This document shows, in pieces, positions 1 to 12,745 of a DNA stretch of 64,000 nt. The notes beneath the pieces were generated by a model. The model had not been told where the DNA came from, ran no database searches, and was given only the letters and a program-made list of their open reading frames with translations. The first letter of the stretch is position 1, and each line of letters opens with the position of its first letter. The stretch comes from Polytrichum commune. Taxonomy: Eukaryota > Streptophyta > Polytrichopsida > Polytrichales > Polytrichaceae. The DNA is taken from contig OX485804.1 in the NCBI GenBank assembly GCA_950295325.1, positions 11,408,001-11,472,000 on the forward strand, in the 5' to 3' direction. The translations under genes and the position numbers were made by a program.

Positions 1-308
1 ATTGGACATTTTCAACCAACAATATAGGAACCTAGGGCCTTACTCTTGGGGGAAACATGTTCCAACCAACTTGTCTGCACCCATTCAAGATGTTCACCTT
101 TGAAAGGAGGCATTGGTCTTCAAGAGCCCCTCCGATTCTCACAATGGCCGTTTCGGGAACACACATAGAGTTAAACGAACTCAAATGTGAAACAACACCA
201 TAGTTCATGCCCGTGATAACATCACGGTTGTCTTTCCTTTTCTTTGTCCATGTTAATTGGAAGGTGCTACGAAACGTCGCCTGGAGGATTATGTCGAGTG
301 GGCGGGCG

Positions 309-1346
309 TAGTGTTCAAGATTGAAGCCCTCATATGAGTTTCATTTTGAAGGGCTCTCAAATTTCAGCTCTTCAACTGAAGGGATGGTTCCAATCGAAGA
401 CATCTAGCCAAGTACATTAAAAGAAATAAAATACAAAACTCATATTAAACTTGTGCATGTTTTTTAGTGTAATGTGGAAGAATCAAGAATCAACCATCTA
501 TCTCCACGTCTTGTAGTGATAATGCCCTACGCCTATTATATTGAGGACTCCAAGTGACGTCTTCATTTTCAATTTGGGGTTGCATTGTGAAGGGCCGTTT
601 TGAGAGAGGCATATTTTGAAGGGCCGAATTGCGTTTGAAGGGCATTGAAGACTTCAGACCTTGGACAACTACCCAACTAATTCAAGTATTAGTTAACTAG
701 TTGCCTTTCGTAACTATAATTGTTCGTGATTTGACCTGCCAAAAAATGTAGTTACCTATAGTTGTTTTAATTTTGGTCTACCAAAGAATCTAGTTACCTA
801 CTATAGTTACATCTAGCTAACTAAAGTGGAGCGTAGCCTGTAATGTAATACCAGGACAAATCAAAGCATCTATGTCTTTTCCTGTTTCTTTTCATTCATA
901 ATTTAAAGTTTGGGACCTAATTCCATTTGTGACCTGAACTTAATCAACACCTAATGAGCACGACCTCATTATCTATAAGTAACTTAAAGTATAATGGGTT
1001 CAACCGTTGCAAGGAATGGTGGGTTCCATTCCTTCTTGAGATGGACTAGCATGGGTGACAAGCATTGATTCTAACATAAGGTCTCTTCGAAATGTTATGA
1101 TAATATATTTCATTTCATTTTTTGAGATAAATGAAAGAACTCGCCGGTTGGCTCCTTACATATTTTCAGACTCTCTAGTTATAGTTGTCTGAACATTTTT
1201 TAGTTAACTATAGTTGTTTTTGAATCCAGTCTTAAATTTTTCTACTTAACTATAGTTGTTCTTCAAATCGGTTTGAAAAATTTCCAGTTAACTATAGTTA
1301 TTTTGGCAGTTGTCCAAGGTCTGGAAGACTTGAATCTCGAACACTG
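309..1346. mobile_element. Non-autonomous hAT element, family A copy 1, with a nested insertion
   Basis: The left end reads TAGTGTTCAAGATTGAAG and the right end mirrors it (...CGAACACTG). The flanking 8-bp pair 301-308 / 1347-1354 matches at 6 of 8 bases (GGCGGGCG / GGTGGCCG). The body (309-654 plus 1324-1346) is clearly homologous to 30796-31187, where the ends and TSD are better kept. It is split by another hAT element at 655-1323. An 8-bp TSD and C/T-A-G-T-G ends fit the hAT superfamily. It has no coding capacity. Confidence 0.7.
655..1323. mobile_element. Nested hAT MITE, family B copy 1, with GTTAACTATAG subterminal repeats
   Basis: The 19-bp ends are near-perfect inverted repeats: CAGACCTTGGACAACTACC on the left, and the complement of CAGACCTTGGACAACTGCC on the right. 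The 8-bp TSD GAAGACTT is exact (647-654 and 1324-1331). The interior carries repeated TAGTTAACTATAGTT-like motifs at about 690-830 and 1178-1302. It sits inside another hAT element (309-1346), so it is the younger insertion. Copy 2 of the family is at 18042-18688. Confidence 0.88.
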
Positions 1347-1603
1347 GGTGGCCGGGTGTTGGATAGTCGGTATCAAGGGGGGTGCAGAAACTGGTGGTAA
1401 GTTAAAGCATTGCCCCTTCACATCAGCAGCCGCTCCTAAATATCCATGGCTCCTTTTTTACAGTGTCAGCGGCAGTGTATCATATTGGCATAATGAGCTT
1501 ACTTACGACTCAGAGGAGCCTTGCTATATATATATAAGAAGATAGGTAAGGTATGTTGAAGTCTGAGGACTTGTAAAGTCAAAAGGAGGTACATATATAC
1601 TTA

Positions 1604-2190
1604 GGGCCGCTTCACACTATGGCCGTCCAAGTCGAGAGGCTGTGGGATTGAGTGGCCAAACTTTGATGAGAGTCCAAAGAAATGAGCTGAAAATAGTCAA
1701 TAAAATATAGTAAGTGGAGCCTTTGGCCAGGCATAGTGTGAAGCCTCCAAAGGCTAAGCCCAAAGTCCTAACCTTTGGCCATGAACTCCCACGGCCTCTC
1801 GACTTGGATGGCCATAGTGTGAAGCCTCCAAAGGCCGAGCCCAAATTCCAAACCCAAAGGAGCATCCCACTTTATTCCTTGCTCAAAATAACCCCTCCAA
1901 TCTAACGGTCAAGATCTTGCCAATGATTAATATTTTAATGAAAAAAAAGTTCGGCCTCTTGACGGAAGTTTGGGTCGAGCATTTTGCTCGACCCAAACGT
2001 TGCTCGAGAGGCCGAACTCTTGGCGCCATAACTTCCTAAAAGTGCTGCCACCTAGGCTCTTTTGGAGGCCACCTCCTTTGGACTTCGGCCTCTAGTGTGA
2101 AGGCCGAGAGGACGGACTTTGGACATTTCTGCATTTTCATTGGTCCAAATGCTTCTCCTCTCGAAGTTTGGCCATAGTGTGAGCCGGCCC
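1604..2190. mobile_element. PIF/Harbinger (Tourist-like) element
   Basis: Inverted ends are AGGGCCGCTTCACACTATGG-like on both sides, flanked by a TTA duplication (1601-1603 and 2191-2193). The 3-bp TTA/TAA TSD and GGGCC ends are typical of PIF/Harbinger miniatures. The interior (about 1718-1830) repeats a block containing CATAGTGTGAAGCCTCCAAA twice, probably from internal duplication or nested sister ends. The open frames here lie on both strands and are shadows of this repeat structure. Confidence 0.82.
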
Positions 2191-2193
2191 TTA

Positions 2194-2942
2194 CATACTT
2201 CATGTGGGGACTGCTTGCACTATATATAGTAAGAAGACGGGTCACTTTGACATGTGGCCAGCTACGACATCAAGAAAATTTTGTGTTGGAGTTTTGAGCT
2301 CCGCACTCGAATTTTGAGCCCCGCGTAATGTTTTGAGCTCCGCTTCAAGCACATGTTTACGATACGTGCCGTGACATTTTTATAAACTTCCTTATAAGGT
2401 TGAGGCCGATTCAACATTCCAGCCAAACGCCGCTACACTAATTTAGGGTTTGGGTTCTACTTCTAGAGTCGATTCATCTAAGATAGTCATTTACAGACTG
2501 TAATATAATAAGTCACTGCGTTTCGCCTGCACAATTAATGGATGAGTTTACGCAGACCCATCTAGCTAGCATGGCCCATGTAGCTAGGCTGTATATAATG
2601 TGTGACAGTACCTGTCACCCTAGTAGCCACTTTCCTTGGGTTCTAGTTGCAGGTAAAGCGACTCATGTCCTTGCAGCTTGTGTGTTGGAGGTGAAAGGAC
2701 AAGCTGGGTCAGTAAATCCATATCTTTCCTTGTCAGTTTAGGGTCATGTACCTTGTTAGTTGTGAGGAATTTAGGATCATAATCTAACTTGATTCAAGTG
2801 CCTACTAGTTTCTAAGGGTCGGCCCACCCTTCCCACCGTCAACCCCGAATGTCATGTCCTATGCGGCTATAATGTGGTCGTCACGATTTTGCTTTAATCC
2901 TTTTGATATCGATGCGGATGCATGGTGCCTGGATTGCTTCAA
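2194..2942. other. Intergenic, no gene seen
   Basis: I see no coding pattern and no recognisable repeat boundary here. The 67-codon frame at 2538-2741 lacks homology that I can recognise. Confidence 0.4.
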
Positions 2943-3335
2943 CTAAGGTAGGGGTGGCAATTTCCGTGCGGGTCCTAAAGTCGACCCCTATGTCGGAAGC
3001 ACCTTTTTAGGTGCTTTCACTTGGGTTTACAAAAACACCTATCAAGGTGCTTTTACCGTTCACAGCGCTGCCAGCATTTCATTGGCTGCCAGCGGTCGGT
3101 TTTAGAAATCCACCCTATGGATATACCACATACCCTATGTGCGAGTGTTGATCACTCTACAAGGTTTCCTTTAAAATTTTGTAAGAAATCATAAACATGT
3201 TGGAAAATTTTGATTTTTTCATAGTTGCTCTTGCACCAGCTTTGTGGAGCGCTCAAAATTTATAAAAAAAATAGTTTCAGCATCCCAACTAGGCACATCC
3301 GAAATTTGGGCGGAAACTGTTACCCCTACCTTACT
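2943..3335. mobile_element. hAT-like miniature element with AAGGTAGGGGTRRCA ends
   Basis: Left CTAAGGTAGGGGTGGCAATT and right complement AGTAAGGTAGGGGTAACAGT form about 24-bp inverted ends. GGGGTGGCAA-type ends are familiar from Ac/hAT elements of plants. I could not find a clean 8-bp TSD, so the exact boundaries are uncertain by a few bases. Confidence 0.5.
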
Positions 3336-4384
3336 CTTCTTGTTTCATGTGAATTTTTTCTATGTTTTGCCATGTGGATAGTTTTGATTCAGCGTAGTTA
3401 GTTGTTTTTGGATTTATTCAAATGTGGGAGTGTGCTCTCAACTGGTGTACAATGGAAACGATCCATGAACGCCTGCTTGATATTTGTCACCTCCACAATT
3501 TAGAGACAACATATCTTAAACATGTCTTTTGTTGATCCCTATGTGCAAATGATGCCCAATTGATTTGAAAAATTTGCATGACACTTAAAGGCAACATATC
3601 CTGAACATCTACCGTTGGTATTTGTAATTGGACATGTGTTGGTGGGTGCAAATCCATGTGGAAGGTGCACAGTTGTGGCACTATTGCCTCAAATTGCAAA
3701 GCTTCCCCCAAGATTGAAAAATGATAGTTTCAACATTTGTGAGTTGATTTGAGTGAGTATATTGTCCCTCTTTTAAATAAGGGTAACATTTTTTATTTTT
3801 CATTTTTCATTTGGAGATGATTTGAGTGGAGGTTCGATCAAAAAGCTAGCCCCAAATTAATTTCTAAATTGCTGCCCTTCAAGACCAATATAAACATTCC
3901 TAGTACATCTCCGACATAACAAAACTTCAACATTTAAAATTTTGGATTGTGAGTAGTCGCCTCTAACTTGCACACATCTATATAGTTGGATTTGTTAAAA
4001 TCTTAAAGCTTCAACAACGGTAATTGAAATTGGTGTTACATTTTTTAGGCAAAAATGAGGAAAGTAGGCATGGGAAGTTAGGGGTTAAGGCTTTGATTTG
4101 AGTACGTAACCACATAAATTTAGTTAAGTTGTGTCTGCACCACTTGTTAAGAGATTGGCTTATATATGAGAATAGCTAACCTATATGAAAGTTAATCAAT
4201 CTCATGCTTGCACTGTTGAGTTCAGTTGATGATTCAAATGACAACTATCAAACTAGAAAGTTAGCTGACTCTTTGCACCTTGTGTTTAAATGAAATTGGA
4301 CTACATGCTTAGAATACGACAACCATTTTAGGCTAAATGGTCAACATAATTAGAAGACCTATATGACCATTCAATGAGCACGAG

Positions 4385-4505
4385 GATCATCACTTTGATA
4401 TTGAATATGATATTCATATGAGCATTGAAACTGATGATGAAAGCGGCTATGGTCTCGACTTGGAATTGCTAACCATCTCATACTAATTGTGTGCCATGCA
4501 AAACC
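4385..4505 (+). repeat. Old dispersed repeat, fragment (family R1)
   Basis: Contains GATATTCATATGAGC followed by TTGCTAACCATCTCATACTAATTG. These are shared in the same order with 7685-8005 and 12430-12745 on this strand and with 39820-40300 on the other. The copies are highly diverged. Its nature is unknown; I see no clear ends. Confidence 0.45.
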
Positions 4506-4532
4506 GATCTAACTTACGGAGTGTGTTGTTGA

Positions 4533-4757
4533 CATTGCAGGGAGATTTTTGGGCATAACTGGACAAAAGCCTAGCATTTCCAAGTCCAACCGGTTTACAT
4601 GTTGTGATCTTCTTGGTTTTTCTATATTAATTTGAGGGTATATTTCATAGATTCTTCTAAAATGATCGATAATTTTCCTGAAGTCTTGAACTATTTCTCA
4701 AACTCATCTGGTTCATCTATAACTAGTGGTACCTAATTTGGGTCCCCTACAATAATG
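4533..4757. mobile_element. Degraded hAT MITE, family C
   Basis: Shows the same internal order as 31872-32102: GGGAGATTTTTGGGCATAA, then an (AAC)CGGT block, then a TCTAAAATGATCGATAATT block, then ACTCATCTGGTTCATCT. The ends have decayed, so TSD and exact boundaries cannot be read. Confidence 0.55.
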
Positions 4758-5522
4758 TCAAGAAGCGTTTGCTGCACCAAAGTGGGAGCCAAGTATTGTC
4801 TCCCTCTTTCAGTATGACACGTTAGTGAAACACAAAAAAGTCGTATTATCGAGGTGTTGTCTTCTCATTAATATAACAAATGGCGTAAAGTTGTTGTATT
4901 ATTGAGGGATACAAAAACATAAGTAATACGAGCTTAAAAATATATACAACGAGTTTAAGCAATATGGATGTGGTACAAATTAATAAATTATAACTCCAAA
5001 CAAATGCATATATTCTCAAGGACTCTTGAAATAGGAGTCCAACCATCTCTCGTGTTGCCTACCCAAGTTAGCAAGTGTCATCTTATATTAATTCCCCACT
5101 AACTTTTGAAAATGAATAATTTCATTAACACCAAACTATAAAGAGTTTTTTTTTAAAAAGAAAAAAAGAAACAAGACAACAATCATGCATGGTGTTTAAC
5201 ATTAAGATACTGGTGATATTATATCACCCGTGTGTAAGGCAACATACTAGGCAGGAAGCCACTCTAACCCTAACCATGTCCATTCTACACTAGTAACCCT
5301 AATCATCATTAAGTTCCCAATGATAAGTGACATTCCCAAGTAATTCCCAAGTGCAAAAGGATGTATTCTAAATGTACGCAACACAAACGAAAGGAGTGTT
5401 TTAGCATTAACTAACTACCTCTTTAATGTGACAAAACGGAGCTTCTAAATGTCGCATTGTCGGGCGTCGTGGTTGTATAAAAGAGGGAGTTTTGTTCCTA
5501 AAATGCTTGGTTTCGCATAAAA

Positions 5523-6070
5523 CACGGGTAGATCACTTAGTGCATTTTAAAAACGACGTGCGGCATAATATAGAGAGGATTAAAATCATTTGAAATAAAA
5601 ATTATAAAGGAATTCCAAATAATGAAGGGGCCATTAAATGTAGACAATCCCATTATAAGTAAGTTAGATGGACATAAAACATGAGCCATTATTTTTTTGT
5701 AAAATTAATATAAGGGCTAAAGATAAGGATCCTAGAAGGTATGTTTAGTATGGTATGTAAATGGGTTTGGGACTCACGGGGATGGATGATAATTGGGATT
5801 TTCGTCTGTCCAAAAATGGATGAAAAGGGAACGCGCCGTCGTTGGGGTCGTCTTCCCAACGCTTTTATTACTTTAAAGGAATATAGAGTACAAAAAATTA
5901 CAGTGACTTGGACAATATAAGTAATGAAAGGATGCAAACAAATGGGCATTTTTGAAATTTAAGTAATTATAGGGAGGCTTTAATTCAACCCTTGAAGGTA
6001 AATAGTCCCAAAACAAAAAACCCCCAGCCGCACGTGGTGCACAAAAATGCCTTAGAGTGATCTACCCATG
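5523..6070. mobile_element. hAT MITE, family D (CAYGGGTAGATCACT ends)
   Basis: The left end CACGGGTAGATCACT and right complement CATGGGTAGATCACT continue into a second matched block (GCATTTT then CGTGCGGC). The 8-bp TSD GCATAAAA is exact (5515-5522 and 6071-6078). 548 bp, no coding capacity. The minus-strand frame at 5689-5949 is internal to it. Confidence 0.85.
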
Positions 6071-6234
6071 GCATAAAATGTGTGGCAATATCGAGGGTGT
6101 TGTATAAATGAGGTTAGGCTGTATAGGGATTTACATAAAGACCCCCGGTCGATCTACGAGTGATAGTTGGCCTCAGTAGCTATCAACTGGCATCCTCAAA
6201 AAGGCCACTTAATTATGCAACCTAAAAGCCTGGT

Positions 6235-6276
6235 GTGTGTGTGTGTATGAGAGAGAGAGAGAGAGAGAGAGAGAAC
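6235..6276. repeat. (GT)n(GA)n microsatellite
   Basis: A short GT run passes directly into a GA run. A second compound (TA)n(GA)n tract lies at about 6653-6690. Confidence 0.9.
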
Positions 6277-6654
6277 CTGCACACACAACTTGCATATATG
6301 CAAAAGGCCAAGTTCATAAACAAGTGATGATTCGAAGACACCAACCGTATTATGAGCGAGAGAGGGCCACATCTGTATAAGGTCACTAGTGTCGGTGGAC
6401 TTGCCTATTTGAAGAGTGAACTGTGAAGGATTGGGTGCATTTCTTCACTATAAATGTCGTCAAGGTCTAATTGCCAAATGGATCCCTGATGGGTAACTTC
6501 CTTGTAGGGATATGAACCACGTGTAATAAAATTAAAGGGTGGCTTTTTAGGGCGGTTACAAAGTAATATGCATATTCATGGGTATTTGGTATCATTGATG
6601 AATGATTCTTAAGTAAATTTATCATATATTTCAGAGCATATTTATAGTACCCTT

Positions 6655-6690
<36 letters not shown>

Positions 6691-7684
6691 TTCATTTTAT
6701 TTTATTTTATTTCATCCTTTATTTTTTGGGGGCATATGATTCTTAATGTCTTGCAAAGAGTGACCTCCTCGGGAGTGGATCACCACCGTAGGTATAAGAC
6801 ATATCAAGTTTGACACCTTGCAAGGCACCTCCTCCTAGTCATGACCCAACACCCAAACAATTACAATGTTCTCCCGCTTAAGTGTGCACTTTGAACTGGA
6901 GTCGTTGGTGGGCATTAATTGGTAGGTGCATACTTTACTCATATCGCTTTCTGGAGCCTCTGATTTGATGAATCGCAACGGGAAACGGATGAAACCCTAA
7001 GGCAACCCGCTTGACCGAAGCCCAATGATGTGAAATCATTATTGAATATGAAAGTGCTACCGACTTCAAAGGCATTGAAGCTCTACCCAGAACTGTCCTT
7101 GGCATCGATGAATAATTGTGTTGCTCTGATGTTCAAACGGAAGCTGAACAAATGTATGATTAATTACAACGATCGTGTGAGACGTTTCAACAAAACGTTA
7201 ACAAACCGGCATTGAATGTCAAGCGTAAAAAATCCATGCATTCGCGGAAAAAATGACTCTACATGACATGTTCAAACAACAAAGTATGAACCCTAGTCTT
7301 TGTCAAAGAAATTGCGCACTTAATCAGGATGCGTACTTAAATGGGTGGGTACTTAAGCGGGAGATTATTGTACCATTGATGAACTATCCTCCACGGACCA
7401 TTGTAAACATTACGGTATGTGGGTCTCATTCGGTCACTTACCTCAATTGAACATCCTTATTTGAAGGGTGTGTGGTTTGGTGTGGACATAACATTGCTCA
7501 ACCTTTGTAGACGGTTATGTGGCCTATTAGGATTATGAAGGTATTTATGTGCTTGGGAATATGTGCCGGGAGACCTAAATTCAACATCAAATCTTGGAAC
7601 CATGCTAGTGAAGCTTGCACACATGTCCTAGCACCTACTTCATTTATGCTTCCATATGCCACTATTGTAAGATTAAAAAAAAAC

Positions 7685-8005
7685 AAAACTCCACAAACGA
7701 GTTGAATCATTTTACGGATCCTAAAAGTGAACACAAAGAAGACACATGTTTGAAAGAGATTCTAATTCATGCTTGATTGGAAAGACGGCAAAAAATCTTC
7801 ACTTCAAAAGCTTCCATTGAAATGTCGACAATGAATAAGATATTCATGTATAAAAGCTCCAAAAACTGTGAGGTGAATGTTTGTAGCCTCGATTTGGGTT
7901 TGCTAATCATTTTGTATTGATCGATTCAGTTCACTTGATTGATACCTTGAGAGAAGTGACGCTAAGAAGGAAAAGGAAAAAAACGTGCACATTGAACCCA
8001 CATAC
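7685..8005 (+). repeat. Old dispersed repeat, family R1
   Basis: Shares with 39820-40300 (opposite strand) the ordered blocks ACGGATCC/GTGGATCTAAGAA, CAAAGAAGACACATGTTTGA / CAAAGAGATATTTGTTTAAA, GAATAAGATATTCATGTATA and TTGCTAATCATTTTG. The flanking 6.1-7.6 kb has no gene that I can support. The frames at 7030-7450 are unassigned. Confidence 0.5.
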
Positions 8006-8248
8006 CTTATTTGAAGTTCTAATTTGAACAACTGCCAAGAAAATTTCCACTACCATCTTGTGTCACTGGATGGAGTGTGCGAATCTATTACTATGTTAGA
8101 CCTACATATTTTCCAAGAAAGTAGGCCAATCTTGGAGCAATGTAAGTCAATAACCAAGGACTCATGATATGCTTGAAGTGTTTTCGGGACTCCCGTCAAC
8201 ACCCACACTGCCGGAACTGAGATTTTCCTCTTCTCCTTCCCATGGATA

Positions 8249-8897
8249 CAGTGATCGGGGAGATTTTTGAGCATAATCAGTTGAGGTCCTAGTGTTTGGT
8301 AGTCCAACTGGTTACATGTTGCATGACATTAAGTAGCAAGCCCGGATTGACCTTCTCAAGAGAGCAAAGGTGACACTAAGTTTGAGTTTTACTTCGGCTG
8401 TACTTAATTTGTTTGGGTGGTTACTTTCAATGCTTAGAATCGATTATGTCGGTTTCTAGGACAAAACTAATGCCAAGTGTTGGTAAAGGTTCTAATCTAG
8501 GCTAAATTACAATGTATACAAATCTAAATAACTGGTGAGATCAAAAAAGTAGTTGCCCTTTTTGAAAAAGTCTCCCGACACCTGCATTGAAAACCTCTCT
8601 GATACCGTTTTGAAGCTTCTATATTCAATTAATCATCCATTCATTCACCCTTGCTTTACAAGCTTTTCCCTTGTTGTTGAGGTGAATTTGCGGGGACTCC
8701 AAGGGTACCCTCCTAGCTTCGCTACTTAATGGCATGTGACATCCTCCGGTTTTCGTTTATTAAAGTGGGGTATAATATTCTATAAATCCCTTGACAATAA
8801 TCGGTAAGGTTCCCACAGTCTTGATGAACTTCAACCGGTGATTTCTCAAACTCAACCGGTTCATTTGTAACTACCTGCCCGTTCTCCCCGATCATTG
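8249..8897. mobile_element. hAT MITE, family C, interrupted by an insertion
   Basis: CAGTGATCGGGGAGATTTTT at the left and the complement of CAATGATCGGGGAGAACGGG at the right give about 14 bp of inverted end. The TSD CATGGATA / CATGGGTA (8241-8248, 8898-8905) matches 7 of 8. The family core is about 230 bp. Here roughly 8330-8737 is extra DNA splitting the two halves. Confidence 0.85.
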
Positions 8898-9029
8898 CAT
8901 GGGTACATGTACCTGTCCATGCTGAAATGTGGAGATTTGAAACAATGCCCATGGGCAAGGCCAGGCCGGGCAGGGCGGGCAGCGGTGGAAAATTTACTGC
9001 CAAAACGTCGTCATACACAGCTGCTGCAG

Positions 9030-9060
<31 letters not shown>

Positions 9061-9078
9061 AATATATATATATATATA
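9030..9078. repeat. (GAAA)n(TA)n microsatellite
   Basis: A GAAA tract runs straight into an AT tract. Chance frames on both strands run through it. Confidence 0.9.
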
Positions 9079-9387
9079 TTGAATGTGTTCACGTGGTGTG
9101 CAAGTTTGGGGCAATTCTGAAACAGTTGAAATCTAGTGAACAGCCTCATCAGTGGCACGAGCCTCGATGAGATCCTGTGCAGGATCTGTGAGTCAACTAA
9201 TGGACTCGACCATGCTGCTTGCTAGCTAGCTATATATATATATATATAGTGGGTGTGTGTTTGTGTATGCATGATCTACGTACCATTCCCTTAAGCTAAT
9301 TGTTGCCGTTAACTTAACTTAATTATCATTCTTGTTAATTTTTTTGTTGGTTGCATGACACTAGAAGGAAATCCGGTCACTTTGACA

Positions 9388-9616
9388 CTATGATCGGGGA
9401 GAATCGGTAGTTAGTTAAAGATGAACCAGTTGAGTTTGAGATATAACCGGTTGAAGTTCAAGATTGCAAGAGAAATACCGATCATTTTAGAGGGATTTAT
9501 AGAATATACCCCAATTTAATAAAGGAAAACCGGAGGATGTCAACATGTAATCACCAGCTGGACGTGCAAACACTAGGATCTCAACCGGTTATGCCCAAAA
9601 ATCTCCCTGATCACTG
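9388..9616. mobile_element. hAT MITE, family C (complete, 229 bp)
   Basis: Exact 8-bp TSD CTTTGACA (9380-9387 and 9617-9624). The ends are CTATGATCGGGGAGAAT and the complement of CAGTGATCAGGGAGATT. Inverted in orientation relative to 31872-32102. It has two AACCGGTT motifs inside. Confidence 0.92.
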
Positions 9617-9624
9617 CTTTGACA

Positions 9625-12429
9625 TAAGACCATGACATAAAAAAACTTTCGTGTTCAAGTTTTGAGCTCCGCGCGATACTTCTTACATGTGTGGGAGTTG
9701 TGTCACTTCATTGTCATGCAAAAGGTCCGTGATGGAATATTGTATATTTTAGTTTAGTTTTTATAGATCTTCTATATCTAGATCTAGGTGTAGATCTAGG
9801 GACACTAGTAGATAGTAGACAATATATAATAAACATTACCGCAGTAGACAGTAAACCGTATAAAGTAAAGAAGTTAGGCTTCATACTTTGACCATTGATT
9901 TGCCACTTTTCTCTATAGCATTTGGCATCATTGATCTACATGTGCTTATCAACCAAGTGATGTCACATTGTTGCCGTGATATTTTTTTTATATAATTTAA
10001 CGGCAAAGATACCCATATTATGATCGTATTGTTTGTATCACCATCACAAGCATAGTGTGAGTCCTAGGCAATCGTCTTATGTCCCGGGAGGTGCACCTTT
10101 CAATAAAATTTAGAAATATTTGCGTTCGCTAACCTTTTTAGAAGACTGTTATATATGCAATTTTTTGGGTTGTAACTTAGTGATATCATGCATATATTTT
10201 GAAGTAAGGCTATATAGGTGGAGATATGTATAAGCAAAAGAAAACATCTTGTTGTAAAGAGCGTAGGGGAGGCATACAAGAGTTACTTGGCCCATGAAAT
10301 GTAGATTGTCGTTGTCTATATATTATAGAAATGTAAAGTTTTTGTGGTCACAAGATGTATCACCTTCATAGAGATTAAGGTCATCTTCCTCTCTAGCCTT
10401 AAATCTAATGGCCCGAGTCCCTCCTTGTACATACAACATTAATGAATGTCTAGTGAACATCTCATAATGTTCAAATTTTTCCATCCCATTTTCTTTCATT
10501 TATGGACAAATGATAATTAAGGTCCTTAAGCTCTACCACACTATTACATTTTATCCTAGGCATATTAAGCCATCCCATACAAGAAAATTTCTATATCTTA
10601 CAATATGCATAGACTTAGTATATTTTGTACATTATCGTCTCTATAAAATCTCCTCCTACGCACTCACATATGGTTCCACATGTATCCTCTGAACCTTACG
10701 TCAATGAAAGAAACAATGAAAATTTGCCAATGTGGTAGATTTGTAGATTTTCCAATGACGTATGAAAGTTGCCTAGAATTCATGCCTTGGCCACACCAGA
10801 CACCGGTAGGTTTGCCTTCCACTTGCATCAGTGGGGCCAATGTAAAAGATAAGGGATGAGAAAGTGCTCCCGCTTGACGTGTTGGTCTTGTGTTGGGTTC
10901 TCCTACCTATGAGAGGATTCTACCACCCTGATGCCACTCCTAGAACGTTGGGAGAAGGCTCGGGAATCCTAACATTTAATGACCAACGTGAGTGCAATAA
11001 AATTCTCTTTTAATTGAGAGGGACGCTATTTTTTGCTCTCAACAAATATATCTGGACCAACTAATACCAATGGATGTGGCACACACCAACGTCTCGTCTG
11101 GCCATGCCTTCATATGCTTGTAACCATGAGACTCAAAAAAATAAAGTGATAGCAAGGAGGAGCGCAAGAGAGGTGAGGTGACGAATGCGATAGGTCTAAA
11201 TATTTTTGTTGAAGACAAAGGATACTTTTTTGAAGCATCTATTTAGTCCTCGCCTATGGACTATTTGTTGAAGCACGGCTGACATGCTCTTGCATGGGCT
11301 AGGCCCATTCTAGATACCCATTTGCAATCTCAAAAAACCTTAACTCCAATTTGTGGGGGTTAACAAATAATCCCATTGGCTTGCCAAATTATAGACACTT
11401 AATATGCATATCCATAAAGTGGCAAAAGGAAGGGTCTAAACCATGTGTTTTGGTAATCCCCCCCCCCTAGCAAAGTTGTTATTAATATCCTCTGTCAATA
11501 ACTCAAAGAAGATTGAGTTGTGGGTCAAGAAGAAAGAACTCGTAAGCTTGGGTCCAATCTTTGAGTGTGAGTCTATAGAGCACTTTGGGAATAGACATCA
11601 CTCTCCCTCGTGTGGGTCAAGGTGACAACACCCTCCTCCATTAAGCTGAATTAATGTCACCCTATTCTTATTCAAAGTGTAAATGCCTTTACTCAACGAA
11701 TAAACTCAATCCTAATTCTCACCCTTTAAAAACCAACTCAAGGGGTCCATGTTCCCTCTGTAAAACAAAGGGTAAGGTTTGAGGCTTTAAACTGACATTT
11801 AAAGAAATTTTTCTATTTTAGGAAGGTTAAGTAACTTTGGAAAATTTCAAAAAAAAATCCACAGATAGCTAATCTATACATAGTTTACCAAAAACATTTA
11901 GAAAAAAAAAATCATATACAACTGACATAAATTTTCAAAGTCGTCTTAAGGAAAGATCCTATACCGTCAACTAGGGGGGGTCTATTGATGCTAGATTGCT
12001 AAGTGAGAATTACCACAAAATCAAGCTTATTGCAAGTGAGGGTCTCCTATTAAATAAAGATGTTATCCCCATTTTGTGGATCACTTCTTACATTGCCTCG
12101 TTGAGCTGATAAATCCCGGATTAGCCATTGTAGTTGGCCAAAGTTGTGCTCTTCTAAAAGTGTTCTTGCATCCTTCTTACACCGCTATTATGAATGGTCA
12201 AAGTGGTGCTATTTTATACCTTATGTTGCATATGATTAACTGCCTTTAACAATGACTTACTTGATGGCAATGTTGCACTCACTTGTTGATGGCTTAAATT
12301 TTTATTTAAAGGTGCCACGAACGAGAAGGTGTTACTTTAAGGCCTCAATACCTTAACTTTAATGATAACTCTATCAGGTGTTTTGTCACACTGCTACATT
12401 TGGAAGCTAAGGTAGACAAACACCTATAT
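9625..12429. other. Intergenic, no gene seen
   Basis: AT-rich DNA with only short chance frames (10510-10692, 11443-11625). I see no repeat boundaries or conserved coding pattern. Confidence 0.4.
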
Positions 12430-12745
12430 TGGATTGTTAAATGATTGGGTGTGGATCTAAGAATTGACGCCAATAAGCCATATGATAGGAGATCAAATAT
12501 ATGCTTGAATTTATTAACCATTCTAGACACAAGTGCTAATCAACATAATTAGGGGGGGCCCTCCATACTCACATAATATCTCAAAGAGTTTGGACTTTGG
12601 CATTGACTAAGACATTCATACAAGCTCCAAAAATTATGGAGAAAGTGATAACAAGCACAATTTGGTTTTGCTCATCATCTCACACTAAGTGTGTGCTTCA
12701 CATCCTACGAGAAGTGGGTGCAAAGAGAAAAGTGTCTATTTAAGA
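12430..12745 (+). repeat. Old dispersed repeat, family R1
   Basis: Shares GTGTGGATCTAAGAA, TTAACCATTCTAG, an AATCAACATAATTAGGGGG block, ACATTCATACAAGCTCC and GAGAAGTGGGTGCAAAGAGA with the minus-strand copy at 39820-40300. The order is the same and the divergence is high. Confidence 0.5.

Noticed and set aside
1617..1905. Opposed frames of 60-80 codons on both strands
   Set aside because: They lie inside the TTA-flanked Tourist-like element and mirror its internal repeats; no protein signature.
6651..6690. Possible CRISPR-like or regulatory repeat
   Set aside because: A plain (TA)n(GA)n microsatellite; no spacer-repeat structure anywhere in the window.
8722..9170. 130- and 91-codon frames with Lys/Tyr/Ile-rich low complexity
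   Set aside because: Produced by the (GAAA)n(TA)n microsatellite and the end of a hAT MITE.
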